DNA of 41,317 nt from Fibrobacterota bacterium (GTDB lineage Bacteria > Fibrobacterota > Chitinivibrionia > Chitinivibrionales > Chitinispirillaceae), in NCBI GenBank assembly GCA_023436145.1, contig JAEZKP010000107.1, forward strand, positions 1-41,317. Reading direction: 5' to 3'. The notes below the pieces were generated by a model. The model was given only the letters and a program-made list of their open reading frames with translations. It ran no database searches and was not told the origin of the DNA. Numbering within the stretch: position 1 is the first letter of the stretch; every line of letters begins with the position of its first letter. Made by a program: the position numbers and the translations under genes. Of the stretch, positions 16,592-25,771 are shown in pieces.

Positions 16592-17760
16592 GTGCCGGTC
16601 CATCAGGCATTACTGCTGCAGATGTGATCACAGATCTGGACAGAACAGTCGAATGCACCGTTCTGACCGGAGAAAACCTGCCTCCATACAGTCCACCTAT
16701 GATGTATGACCATTTCATCAATGGTTTTGACATCTTCTGGAAAGGAAGAACTTTTGATAAATTCGCTTTCTATCAGGATACAGCGGTCACCAGCACCGAT
16801 TTAAAGCACAAGCATGTTATTACCTCCCGGGGGCACAAAATGCACTTCGATAAGTTGATCATTGCCTCCGGATCATCGCTTTATGCTCCCATAAATGGAA
16901 TAGATAAGAGAAATGTGTATAATTTCAAATCACTGACCGCTGCATCTGAACTTATAGAACGGGCTAATAATTCAGTTTCATCCAAAGTTGTAATCATCGG
17001 GGCAGGATTAATTGGAGTTGAAATTTCACTCTTACTCAATGCTTTACATATTCAAGTTATTCTGCTTGAAAAACAAAATCAGATTTTGCCTTCTATTGCT
17101 TCTCCGGAAGTATCAGATAGATTAAAAAACATCCTGAAGCTTCATGGTATCGAGGTAATTCTTAATACGGAGGTTACAGAGTTCAAAGGAGAAGATATTG
17201 CCTCTGAAGTAATATGCGGGAATGGTAAATCTTTACAAGCTGATTTTTTTGTTGCTGCCACCGGAAGCCTGCCGCAGATAGGTTTTCTGGACAAATCTGA
17301 TATACAGATTAAACGGGGTGTCTGTATTGACCGTTATCTGAGAACTTCGGTTGACTCTGTATTTGCTATTGGTGATTGTACTGAAAATGCAGATGATCAT
17401 AAATCATATGGAATTCTTAATAACACCTTCTTTAATGCTATTGAGCAGGCAATGACCTGTGCTTATAATGTGTTGGGAGGAAATCTTAAGTGTGATGTAT
17501 CCTGCCGGATCAACTCTGTTAAGCATATAAAGGTACCGCTGATTATTGCCGGGTCAATGACAGAGCAGAAACATGTTTATTCCAGAAATAATGAGCTAAG
17601 GATAATCTATACCGAGAACAACAGGATAAGAGGATTCCAGCTTTTTAACAGCGAAAGGGGAGCAGGGATACTCGCATCTTTAATGAGATCCTCTCGCGAC
17701 ATCTCTTCATTATCACCTTATTTAACATCACCTCATTTAAATCATTCATTTGTTTACTAA
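16573..17760 (+). CDS. FAD/NAD(P)-dependent oxidoreductase of the CO dehydrogenase cluster
   Basis: 395 codons, AAAGGAG 10 bases before the ATG, overlapping the end of cooS. Two dinucleotide-binding folds are visible: an N-terminal FAD motif IIGAGPSGITAADV and a central NAD(P) motif VVIIGAGLIGVEISLLL. The second FAD motif is VFAIGDCTE. This is the rubredoxin/nitrite-reductase-like flavoprotein class that accompanies cooF and cooS in many anaerobes, where it is thought to couple CooF electrons to NAD(P)+. The final 15 residues (Ser/Pro/His/Leu-rich) look like a loosely conserved tail. The V4R gene begins 11 bp after the stop. The in vivo acceptor (NAD or NADP) cannot be read from the sequence. 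Confidence 0.88.
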   Translation: MHVIIIGAGPSGITAADVITDLDRTVECTVLTGENLPPYSPPMMYDHFINGFDIFWKGRTFDKFAFYQDTAVTSTDLKHKHVITSRGHKMHFDKLIIASGSSLYAPINGIDKRNVYNFKSLTAASELIERANNSVSSKVVIIGAGLIGVEISLLLNALHIQVILLEKQNQILPSIASPEVSDRLKNILKLHGIEVILNTEVTEFKGEDIASEVICGNGKSLQADFFVAATGSLPQIGFLDKSDIQIKRGVCIDRYLRTSVDSVFAIGDCTENADDHKSYGILNNTFFNAIEQAMTCAYNVLGGNLKCDVSCRINSVKHIKVPLIIAGSMTEQKHVYSRNNELRIIYTENNRIRGFQLFNSERGAGILASLMRSSRDISSLSPYLTSPHLNHSFVY

Positions 17761-17771
17761 GGGAGTCATCT

Positions 17772-18290
17772 ATGGAAACTTTCATACCCCGGGGGCTTGA
17801 TCTGATTGGTAATCCTGTAGAAGGAAGAAAAGTGCTGGGTGAAATGGTTCCTGTACAACTGTTTCGCGCACTGCGTCTGGTAGGAGTCATGGAAGGCATG
17901 AAGGAGATTGCCGGCAGAGGCGCAAACGCCATCATTTACAGAGGTGGTAGAAATCTGGGTCTTAATATCGGTAAGTCCATTTCAGGTCAGCTCACAATAC
18001 CCCACGATCTGGACAGTTATCTTGCAGGTGTAGTGAGTACCTGTCAGCATCTGGGGATCGGGCTGTTGTCAATTGCAGGTGGAAGCTTTGAAAGCGGTAA
18101 AGTGTATCTGCAGGTGGATGAGTGTGTCAGTTGTGCAGGAATACCTGATGTGGGTGAACCGGTGTGTCATTTTGAAGGAGGTATGATAGCCGGTATAGTA
18201 GAGAACTTTGTTAACAAACAGATACGTTGCAAAGAGATAAAATGCTGGGGTAAAGGCGATGGGGTCTGTCTGTTTGAGATATTGATTTAA
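17772..18290 (+). CDS. V4R (4-vinyl reductase) domain protein
   Basis: 172 codons, GGGAG eight bases before the ATG. The C-terminal two thirds match the V4R fold: a tail with ECVSCAGIP, VGEPVCHFEGGMIAGIVE and CKEIKCWGKGDGVCLFEI. The four Cys positions and the CHFEGG turn are typical of V4R proteins, which bind small ligands or metal and often act as sensory or chaperone-like modules. The N-terminal 50 residues (VPVQLFRALRLVGVMEGM) are helical. Its place between the oxidoreductase and cooC suggests sensing of a metabolite or help in metal-cluster assembly. That is inference; no enzymatic reaction is assigned. Confidence 0.82.
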   Translation: METFIPRGLDLIGNPVEGRKVLGEMVPVQLFRALRLVGVMEGMKEIAGRGANAIIYRGGRNLGLNIGKSISGQLTIPHDLDSYLAGVVSTCQHLGIGLLSIAGGSFESGKVYLQVDECVSCAGIPDVGEPVCHFEGGMIAGIVENFVNKQIRCKEIKCWGKGDGVCLFEILI

Positions 18291-18318
18291 CATGTGAATT
18301 ATATGGGAAAACACTATC

Positions 18319-19095
18319 ATGTCTAAAAAAATTGCGGTAACCGGAAAGGGCGGAGCCGGCAAAACCATGATAACATCATGCCTTGCCGGTATATACGCTT
18401 CCAGAGGTGAGAAGGTTTATGCGATCGATGCAGATCCCAACCCCACATTGGGTCAGGCATTGGGGTTTCCAGATGAACTGTTAAGTGGCATTGAACCATT
18501 GCTTTCTTTAAAAGAAATGATAAGAGAGCGAACCGGTGGTGCAAGCGACTCACCGGGGGGTTACTTCCTGTTGAATCCTTCTGTCAGTGACATACCGGAA
18601 AAATTTTCTGCATCTTTTCGATCCATCCGGCTATTGATAATGGGGGCTACCCGGGGGGTTAATACCGGCTGTGCCTGTGCAGAGAACTCTCTTTTAAAAG
18701 CGCTTCTAAGGTATCTGATATTAGAGGCATCCGAAACTGTGCTTCTGGATATGGTTGCAGGTACTGAACATATAGGAAGAGGCACAGCGGTTTCGGTGGA
18801 TGCTTTTATAACGGTTATAGAACCTTCCATGCGCAGTATTCAGGCAGGTAAATCAATTATTGGGCTGTCAAAAAATATCTCTGGTCTCAAGAACTGGATT
18901 ATTGGAAATAAAATCAGAGATATTGCAGATGAGCAGCTGATCAGAAGCTCTTTCTCCGATGTAAAAATTGCCGGTTTTCTTCCCTGGAAAAATGAGATAC
19001 TCTCTGCTGAAAACAGTGGGAAAACGGTCTTCGACAATGTCCCTGAGATTGTGCAAAAAATGCAAGACATGCTTGACTTTATCGAAAATGAATAG
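18319..19095 (+). CDS. cooC: CooC, nickel-insertion ATPase for CO dehydrogenase
   Basis: 258 codons. Deviant Walker A GKGGAGKT (9-16) and a switch region DADPNPTLG place it in the MinD/NifH-type SIMIBI ATPases. The paired cysteines C118-x-C120 (GCACAEN) match the CxC motif with which CooC dimers bind nickel. VLLDMVAGTEHIGRG corresponds to Walker B/switch II. CooC uses ATP to mature the C-cluster of CooS. It is the last gene of the cluster, 28 bp after the V4R gene. The ribosome site is weak (GGGAAAA). Confidence 0.93.
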   Translation: MSKKIAVTGKGGAGKTMITSCLAGIYASRGEKVYAIDADPNPTLGQALGFPDELLSGIEPLLSLKEMIRERTGGASDSPGGYFLLNPSVSDIPEKFSASFRSIRLLIMGATRGVNTGCACAENSLLKALLRYLILEASETVLLDMVAGTEHIGRGTAVSVDAFITVIEPSMRSIQAGKSIIGLSKNISGLKNWIIGNKIRDIADEQLIRSSFSDVKIAGFLPWKNEILSAENSGKTVFDNVPEIVQKMQDMLDFIENE

Positions 19096-19355
19096 TTTCG
19101 TACTTACCATGGACCGATACTCAAATGAGTAGCCAAAGAGAAAAGAAAATTGTCATTTCCGCATTCAATTCTCATTTTAAAAATAACACTGTTCAAAACC
19201 TGCTAAAACCGCTAAAAGGAAGATAAAAACGCATTAAAAAATCGGTATGATAATTGCGTACCTCTTATGCTTCCTTTCTGAAAGATAAATAAATTTTAAT
19301 CATCACTCATGGATGGCTCCCTATTGAGAAGCCCAAAACAAGGAGGATGCGAGGC

Positions 19356-20828
19356 ATGTATATTATTGAAATAGCTTCAGAATGTGCTCCGGTTTCCAAA
19401 GTTGGTGGATTAGCAGATGTAGTAGGTGGTCTTTCTGCAGAACTTTCACTGCGGGGTAATGCAGTGGAGATCATTCTTCCATTCTATGACTGCATGCGCT
19501 ATGATCAGATCTATAATCTTACGGTTTCCTACAATTATTTACCGGTTCCCTGGTTTGATGGAGTTATTCCCTGTGTAGTATGGTTTGGCCTGGTGCATGG
19601 AAGAAGGTGTTTTTTCATAGATCCGCAAAGTAGAGACAGTTTTTTCCGGCGCAATACCTTTTATGGGTGCCATGATGACACCATGCGTTTTGCATTCTTC
19701 AGTAAAGCAGCTCTGGAGTTTATGCTTCAGACCAACAGACGTCCGGACGTTATCCACTGCCATGACTGGCAGACCGGTCTGGTACCTGTATTGCTTTTTG
19801 AGATCTACAAATTCCATGGCATGGAAAATCAGAGAGTCTGTTACACCATACATAATTTCAAACATCAGGGGAAGTGCGGGAATGAGATTCTGGCCGCCAC
19901 AGGACTTAACCGGCCCGAATATTATTTCGGATATCATCAGTTGCGTGACAATCATGATCCATTTGCCCTCAATTTTCTCAAGGGTGGGATTGTATACTCG
20001 AATTTTGTAAACACAGTATCCACTCATCATGCCTGGGAGAGCCGTTTTACCGATTATGGTTTCGGACTGGTGCACACCCTTAATCTTCACCAGCATAAAA
20101 TCGGGGGGATTCTCAATGGCATCGATTATAACACCTGGAATCCTGAGATTGACAATTTTATTCCTTCCCGATATACCTTCTCCACCATAGAAGACAAGTA
20201 CAAAAATAAGGATGCACTGCGCAGGCGACTCTGGCTTTATCATGATGCCCGGCCGATAATCTCATATGTGGGCCGGCTGGACAGCCAGAAGGGACTTGAC
20301 CTTATCTGTCATACCGCATATTATGCTGTTAATAACGGAGCTCAATTTGTGCTTCTTGGGTCCTGTTCGGACCATCAGATCTATGAGAAATTCCTGCATC
20401 TTAAAAATCAATTCAATGATAATGTTCATTGTCATATCGAACTGGGATTTGATGAAGAGTTGTCACATCTTATTTATGCCGGTTCAGACATATTTATTGT
20501 ACCCAGTGCTTTTGAGCCCTGTGGTCTTTCGCAGATGATAGCCATGAAATATGGGACTATCCCGGTAGTCCGTTCCACAGGTGGCTTAGTCAATAGTGTT
20601 TTTGACCGTGATTACTCGGATGTGCCCTGGGATGAGCGTAACGGCTACACCTTTACCCATATGGATAATAACGGCATTGAATCGGCTTTACGCAGGGCAG
20701 TAGGGCTTTACTACGGGTATCCCGGTCATTTTCGTGACCTTATGGAAAATGCGATGCGATATGATTTCTCCTGGAATATACCCGGGCGACATTACGAAAA
20801 TGTATTCAACTTTATCAGACATAAATAA
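19356..20828 (+). CDS. glgA: Glycogen/starch synthase, GT5
   Basis: 490 codons from the ATG at 19356; AGGAGG sits nine bases before it. An upstream ATG at 19347 overlaps that ribosome site and is unlikely to be used. MYIIEIASECAPVSKVGGLADV carries the ADP-glucose-binding K-x-G-G-L motif (K15). Other GT5 features are IHCHDWQTG, YTIHNFKHQG, GILNGIDYNTWNP, SYVGRLDSQKG and VPSAFEPCGLSQMIAMKYGTIPVV. It elongates alpha-1,4-glucan from ADP-glucose (possibly UDP-glucose). The GH57 gene starts 19 bp after the stop and is surely cotranscribed. It lies about 260 bp after cooC, so it is probably a separate unit. Confidence 0.95.
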   Translation: MYIIEIASECAPVSKVGGLADVVGGLSAELSLRGNAVEIILPFYDCMRYDQIYNLTVSYNYLPVPWFDGVIPCVVWFGLVHGRRCFFIDPQSRDSFFRRNTFYGCHDDTMRFAFFSKAALEFMLQTNRRPDVIHCHDWQTGLVPVLLFEIYKFHGMENQRVCYTIHNFKHQGKCGNEILAATGLNRPEYYFGYHQLRDNHDPFALNFLKGGIVYSNFVNTVSTHHAWESRFTDYGFGLVHTLNLHQHKIGGILNGIDYNTWNPEIDNFIPSRYTFSTIEDKYKNKDALRRRLWLYHDARPIISYVGRLDSQKGLDLICHTAYYAVNNGAQFVLLGSCSDHQIYEKFLHLKNQFNDNVHCHIELGFDEELSHLIYAGSDIFIVPSAFEPCGLSQMIAMKYGTIPVVRSTGGLVNSVFDRDYSDVPWDERNGYTFTHMDNNGIESALRRAVGLYYGYPGHFRDLMENAMRYDFSWNIPGRHYENVFNFIRHK

Positions 20829-20847
20829 TACTATAAAAGGAGGATGG

Positions 20848-22314
20848 ATGAGACCAGAAATGCTGCCGGAGTCTATTGATGGCCTTCCAAACATCTGTGG
20901 ATCAGTTGAGATAGATGAAACTGTAAAAGCTGCTTCAAAACAGAATCATTATCTCAGAGAAAGTTCGATTCAGTTTGACAGAATCAGAAGTGCTACAGCG
21001 ATTGCGCTTCACATGCATCAGCCATTGATTCCAGCCGGAGGCAGTGATCTTAACACTGCCGCACTGATAAGTAATCTTCAGTATATGATGGAAAATCAGG
21101 GGATAGGAGACAATCATAATGCGCCTGTGTTTCACTGGTGCTATAAGCGCATGGGCGAGTTCATTCCGAATCTGATCGGTGAGGGAAAAGAACCAAGAGT
21201 GATGCTGGAATATTCAGGAACACTGCTTTATGGTTTACGAAAGATGGGATTACATGATGTATTTGACAACCTGAAAACAATAACTTTGGATCCTGGTTAT
21301 CGCCGTGCCGTGGAATGGCTGGGTTGCCCATGGGGACATGCTGTAGCACCCTCTACGCCGGTACAGGACTACAAGTACCATGTGCAATCCTGGCAGCATC
21401 ATTTTGCAGCTATTTTCGGTTTTGAAGCGCTGGAAAGAGTCCGGGGATTCTCACCATCAGAGATGGCTTTACCAAACCATCCGGACACTGCTTATGCATT
21501 TGTTAAAACACTGGTTGATTGCGGGTTTAAATGGGTATTAATCCAGGAACATACTGTGGAGATGGCTTCCAATGGTGGTCCTCTGGAACGGAAACATCTC
21601 CCCCACAGAATAGTCTGCACTAATTCTTCAGGTGAAAAGGTAAGTATCATCGCTATCATCAAAACCCAGGGAAGCGACACAAAGCTTGTCGCACAGATGC
21701 AACCATATTACGAAGCAAGAGGACTGTCCAGATGGGAGCTGAACGGGAAGTTGATACCTCCCCTGGTTACCCAGATTGCTGATGGAGAAAATGGTGGAGT
21801 CATGATGAATGAATTTCCACCAAAGTTTATGGAAACCGTTCGTGAATCAAGCGGTTCAGATTCTCCTTTGATCAATGTCTCTGAGTATCTTGAACACCTC
21901 TTCGCAATGGGTGTCACAGAAGCAGATTTTCCGGTTATTCAACCGATCTTACAAAATAAGATATGGGAACGCTTTACCCCGGGACAGGATCCGCAAAAAC
22001 TGAAAAAGGTGATTGAAGAATTAAAAAATCAGGATTACCGTTTCCATATGGATGGCGGAAGCTGGACAAATGACATTTCATGGGTTAAAGGATATGAGAA
22101 TGTTCTGGACCCAATGGAAAAATTCAGTGCCCTTTTTGATGAAAAAGTTGCTAAGAAGGGTTTCTCTTCCAGCGAACAACGCTACCGTAATGCTCTTTTT
22201 CATCTGTTGACTTCGCAAACCAGCTGCTATCGATATTGGGGACAGGGACTTTGGACTGATTATGCCCGTGAAATCTGCAGAAGAGGAATGGAAATAATCA
22301 ACAATGATTTTTAG
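20848..22314 (+). CDS. GH57 family glucan-acting enzyme
   Basis: 488 codons from the ATG at 20848, just after AAGGAGG; the longer frame from 20734 would run into glgA and is rejected. GH57 region 1 is ALHMHQPL (about 53-60). E205 in GFSPSEMALP fits the catalytic nucleophile region, and D312 in IADGENGG the acid/base region. Family members include alpha-amylases, 4-alpha-glucanotransferases, amylopullulanases and branching enzymes. The length and the pairing with glgA suggest a glycogen-remodelling or branching role, but the exact activity cannot be read. No signal peptide, so cytoplasmic. Confidence 0.87.
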   Translation: MRPEMLPESIDGLPNICGSVEIDETVKAASKQNHYLRESSIQFDRIRSATAIALHMHQPLIPAGGSDLNTAALISNLQYMMENQGIGDNHNAPVFHWCYKRMGEFIPNLIGEGKEPRVMLEYSGTLLYGLRKMGLHDVFDNLKTITLDPGYRRAVEWLGCPWGHAVAPSTPVQDYKYHVQSWQHHFAAIFGFEALERVRGFSPSEMALPNHPDTAYAFVKTLVDCGFKWVLIQEHTVEMASNGGPLERKHLPHRIVCTNSSGEKVSIIAIIKTQGSDTKLVAQMQPYYEARGLSRWELNGKLIPPLVTQIADGENGGVMMNEFPPKFMETVRESSGSDSPLINVSEYLEHLFAMGVTEADFPVIQPILQNKIWERFTPGQDPQKLKKVIEELKNQDYRFHMDGGSWTNDISWVKGYENVLDPMEKFSALFDEKVAKKGFSSSEQRYRNALFHLLTSQTSCYRYWGQGLWTDYAREICRRGMEIINNDF

Positions 22315-22319
22315 GTGAT

Positions 22320-22346
22320 CGCCCCTGCAGATTCCAGGCAGGGGCG
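22320..22346 (+). terminator. Stable hairpin ending the glgA-GH57 unit
   Basis: A 9-bp perfect GC-rich stem (CGCCCCTGC with GCAGGGGCG) with a 9-base loop starts 6 bp after the GH57 stop. No T run follows, so it may act as a 3' stabiliser or as a weak or factor-assisted terminator. Confidence 0.6.
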
Positions 22347-22447
22347 TCCTTCCGGCATCCATCCAACTTAAAAATCAAAATACCATTCCCAGTTATTATT
22401 TTCTTAAAACAGTATCTATTCTCTTTCTCTGCTTAAAGAAAATAAAA

Positions 22448-23932
22448 TTGGAAAAGAAAGCAACTGTAGCCCAATCGATTATCCTTCTGTTAGTTTCTAT
22501 ATCTGCAATCATAGCTTATTCACCTTCCATTAACGGTGGCTACTTTTGTGATGATTATCAGTTTAAATTTCATGATATCAAGATCGATCTCAAATCGGTG
22601 TTTACTCCATCACATATTTACGCTTATCGACCGGTGGAAAAACTTTTTCTGGCGATAATGCAGCAAAATTTTCCGCAGAGTACCTGGCCGATTCACACAA
22701 CACTTCTGCTCCTTCATCTTATGTTATCTGCATTATTAATGGTATGGTTAAGACGGGAGGGGTTTACCCGATCAAGTTCAATAATAGCATTTACTGTAAT
22801 GGTTTTATCCCAGGCTAACACTTATGCAGTGTCAAGTCTGGACACATTTTCTCAGATTACAAGTACTCTGTTTGGATATTCAAGCATTGTTTTTTTCCTC
22901 GGTTTTATCAGAAAAGAAAGTAACATCCGATATTTTCTATATGCTGGTTCAATAATACTGTCATTATTCGCTGTTTTTTGCAAAGAAAACGCTATGTTCA
23001 TTGTTCCCATATTATTTGCTCTGGTACTGATCTTCCATTTAAAGCACAAATCTGATTATCAAAGCAGGTTGATTCCATTATTGATTTCACTGATTCCCTA
23101 TTTAATTATATGCATAGTTTTCATGTTAATACGGAAGCATCTGAATTTAATGCCTGCGGAAATAGGTCCAGGTAAGTTCAATATCGGATTGGGGCCAAAT
23201 ATTCTGAAGAATTTTTTCATGTCATTAGTGCAGGCAATTCAGCCCCATTCAAGTGTCGATCTCTATCTGGATATAGCCAATAACCGCTGGCTCAATGTAG
23301 CAGTTGTCTTATTTACTTCTGCATTTCTGGTTATTATCACCATCAGAGGTATATTCATCAGCAGATTAAGAAATTTTTCCCTGGTAATAATCGCACTTTT
23401 ACCCCTATCCATGTTTCCGGTTATTCTATTGAATGAAATAAACGAACTGTATGTATATAATATGATGCCGCTGGTGGCCATTTTATTGGGTATCGGTTTT
23501 GAGGAGACGTACAATCACCTGAATCATCGATTCCTGAAAAAAGGGCTGTTATGTTTTTTTTCAGGATTTCTCATATGGAATTCGGTTTCAGTACACAGTA
23601 AATGCAGACTCATGAAGGAAAACGGAATAAAATCAGAGCAGATACATCGGCAGATCGATCCTTATTATTCACAGATACCAGAGAGGGGTGCATTAATCCT
23701 GGTCAACCCAAATACTTCAAAAAAAACGGAATATTCAATTTTCAAACGCACCGGATTCAGAGTCGTTCAGTTTGGAGGAGAGGAGTTTGTCCGGAGGTCA
23801 GGACGTAATGATTTTCGATTACAGATTATCATGGAGAATCAACTTGACTCGATTGATACCAGTAACTCCCTGGTATTGCGATATAAAGATGGTATAGTGG
23901 GTAAAATCGGTTCTCCTGGGAACCAGAGATAA
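22448..23932 (+). CDS. Polytopic membrane protein, GT-C/PMT-like glycosyltransferase candidate
   Basis: 494 codons from a TTG at 22448; no ATG is available before residue 70. About nine to eleven hydrophobic helices, the first at about 8-27. Directly after it comes an acidic pair D35-D36 in GYFCDDYQF, the place where GT-C (ArnT/PMT-type) enzymes carry their catalytic acidic residues in the first outer loop. CKENAM further on resembles the KEN/KE motif of TMTC-like members. The last 110 residues form a soluble domain. A lipid-linked-sugar glycosyltransferase of the cell envelope is plausible; donor and acceptor are unknown. Neighbours (GH57 before, HAD-UbiA after) do not settle it. Confidence 0.7.
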   Translation: MEKKATVAQSIILLLVSISAIIAYSPSINGGYFCDDYQFKFHDIKIDLKSVFTPSHIYAYRPVEKLFLAIMQQNFPQSTWPIHTTLLLLHLMLSALLMVWLRREGFTRSSSIIAFTVMVLSQANTYAVSSLDTFSQITSTLFGYSSIVFFLGFIRKESNIRYFLYAGSIILSLFAVFCKENAMFIVPILFALVLIFHLKHKSDYQSRLIPLLISLIPYLIICIVFMLIRKHLNLMPAEIGPGKFNIGLGPNILKNFFMSLVQAIQPHSSVDLYLDIANNRWLNVAVVLFTSAFLVIITIRGIFISRLRNFSLVIIALLPLSMFPVILLNEINELYVYNMMPLVAILLGIGFEETYNHLNHRFLKKGLLCFFSGFLIWNSVSVHSKCRLMKENGIKSEQIHRQIDPYYSQIPERGALILVNPNTSKKTEYSIFKRTGFRVVQFGGEEFVRRSGRNDFRLQIIMENQLDSIDTSNSLVLRYKDGIVGKIGSPGNQR

Positions 23933-23946
23933 TCATAAATCAGTCA

Positions 23947-24163
23947 TGTTCCAGGTTAAGTCAGAAGTAGGGTATACAAATAAATTCCAAATCACAAGCA
24001 CCAAATCCTAAACAAATCCCAATTACCAATTATTCAAAATACAAACAAAAAAAGATTAGATAGTGGTCACTATCCTGCTTCAAATTTCGAATTTCGAATT
24101 TTGGGTTTCGAATTTTCTATTTATATTCCTGTTCATGTTTAGTTAAATTAACCGGATACTACT
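23947..24163. mobile_element. MITE-like short element, copy 1
   Basis: About 215 bp without coding capacity. The right end (24135-24160) is, as reverse complement, AGTATCCGGTTAATTTAAC plus TAAACAT. It matches the left end of copy 2 at 41197-41221 with one substitution and one inserted base. The core from about 23965 (GAAGTAGGG) to 24046 is nearly identical to 41233-41317. The left end of this copy looks eroded (TGTTCCAGGTTAA). Inside are a small hairpin (GATAGTG/CACTATC, 24060-24075) and a TTCGAATT-rich stretch. No target duplication could be identified. Confidence 0.6.
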
Positions 24164-24255
24164 GAGGTTAAATAGATATCTAAATATTTCCCGGTGTAGT
24201 TTTATTAGAGTATATTTACTTTAATTTTATCTCAATTCCTTATTATATTCGTTAA

Positions 24256-25707
24256 ATGAATAACACCCATTCCGTATTGAATAGCACAGAAGTGCCCCTG
24301 GTTGTAGATCTTGATGGTACACTGATAAAAAGTGATCTTCTATATGAAAGTGTACTGCTTTTCCTCAGAAAAAATCCCCTGAATATTTTTCTGGTAATCA
24401 AATGGCTTTTCAGCGGAATTTCAGTACTGAAAGTTAAATTATCTCAACGGGTTATAATCGATGTCGAGTCGCTGCCATACAATCAGTCTTTTTTAAACTA
24501 CCTGAGGAGAGAATTTGAGATTGGCCGTCAGCTAGTTCTGGCAACTGCCTCTCCGATAATTTATGCTCAGAAAGTAGCAGAACACCTCAGGATTTTCTCA
24601 TCGGTCATTGCGACAGATGAAAAAATCAATCTAAGAGGCAGTAAAAAACTGGAAAGACTGCTTTCCCTGTACGGAGAGCGTGGATTTGATTATGCTGGAG
24701 ATTCCAGTGTAGACTTAGTGATATTTTCTCATTGCAGAAATGCACTTCTGATAAACGCATCAGCCAATACCATTGAAAAAGCCCGAAAGACCTCCAATAT
24801 GATTTCGATAATGGAGAGACCGGCTGGAGGGCTGTTCCAGTATTTCAAGACAGCAAGAGTATACCAATGGACAAAGAATCTTCTGATATTTGTACCCCTT
24901 ATCACCTCACACAATTTTTTCAATCTGAAACTGCTTGTCACCAGTATTTGGGGTTTTATTGCGTTTAGTCTTTGTGCTTCAGCAACTTATATTGTAAATG
25001 ACCTTTTTGATCTGGAATCTGATCGTAAACACCCCCGAAAACGAAACCGCTGTTTTGCATCCGGGGAATTATCCATCTCAAGAGGCATAATACTCTGCGG
25101 TATCCTTGGGATTTCAGGACTTCTGCTATCTTTCTTTCTACCATCAGCTTTTATCGGTTATTTACTGATTTATATTCTTCTTACCAGTTTATATTCCTTT
25201 TTGTTGAAAAAGAAGGTAATAGTAGATGTGCTTACCCTTGCGGGACTATATACGATTAGAATATTTATCGGTGCTCATCTCATCGGAGTAAAGGTCTCTT
25301 TCTGGCTTTTTGCGCTCTCGGTTTTCCTTTTTTTCGGACTGGCTCTTATCAAAAGATGCACTGAATTACAGCTCCTACATAAAACTGGTAAACAGGACCT
25401 GAGTGGAAGAGATTATTATTCTGATGATTTACAGACACTGCGTGGCATAGGTATTACCAGCAGTTTCATGTCGGTGGTGGTTTTCGCACTTTACATAAAT
25501 AGCGCAGAAGTGCTTTCTCTATACTCGAAACCGGAGCTATTGTGGGCTATCTGTCCCGCTCTTTTATTATGGATAAACCGGTTATGGATTAAAACCAGCC
25601 GGGGTAAAATGCATGATGACCCAATAATTTTCACATTAAGGGATTCCACCTGCCGTTATACTCTGCTTTTTATCTTTGTTATAGTTATTATTGCGCAGCT
25701 CATGTGA
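24256..25707 (+). CDS. HAD phosphatase-like / UbiA prenyltransferase fusion
   Basis: 483 codons. Residues about 12-190 form a HAD-type domain with DLDGTL (D18, D20), ATAS and DYAGDSSVDL. Residues about 195-483 are a UbiA-type membrane prenyltransferase with about eight helices. Its first aspartate motif is NDLFDLESDRKHP (N248, D249, D252, D256), and RVYQWTKNLLIFVP resembles decaprenyl-phosphate phosphoribosyltransferase-like members. Such fusions could transfer phosphoribose or another head group to a polyprenyl phosphate, with the HAD part removing a phosphate afterwards, for cell-envelope arabinose-type precursors. That pathway is inference from the known DPPR synthase/phosphatase logic. 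No strong ribosome site; the region upstream is the short repeat element. Confidence 0.82.
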   Translation: MNNTHSVLNSTEVPLVVDLDGTLIKSDLLYESVLLFLRKNPLNIFLVIKWLFSGISVLKVKLSQRVIIDVESLPYNQSFLNYLRREFEIGRQLVLATASPIIYAQKVAEHLRIFSSVIATDEKINLRGSKKLERLLSLYGERGFDYAGDSSVDLVIFSHCRNALLINASANTIEKARKTSNMISIMERPAGGLFQYFKTARVYQWTKNLLIFVPLITSHNFFNLKLLVTSIWGFIAFSLCASATYIVNDLFDLESDRKHPRKRNRCFASGELSISRGIILCGILGISGLLLSFFLPSAFIGYLLIYILLTSLYSFLLKKKVIVDVLTLAGLYTIRIFIGAHLIGVKVSFWLFALSVFLFFGLALIKRCTELQLLHKTGKQDLSGRDYYSDDLQTLRGIGITSSFMSVVVFALYINSAEVLSLYSKPELLWAICPALLLWINRLWIKTSRGKMHDDPIIFTLRDSTCRYTLLFIFVIVIIAQLM

Positions 25708-25771
25708 CTTCTCATAACAGAGGCAGAAAATAATGGTAATGTCAGCAGAATCCAGCAATAGATTGACATAG

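Noticed and set aside
19539..20243. 234-codon minus-strand ORF opposite glgA
   Set aside because: glgA has all GT5 motifs across this stretch; the antisense product looks random and has no ribosome site.
20734..20847. Longer N-terminus for the GH57 gene
   Set aside because: It would overlap glgA by 95 bases, while AAGGAGG stands directly before the ATG at 20848.
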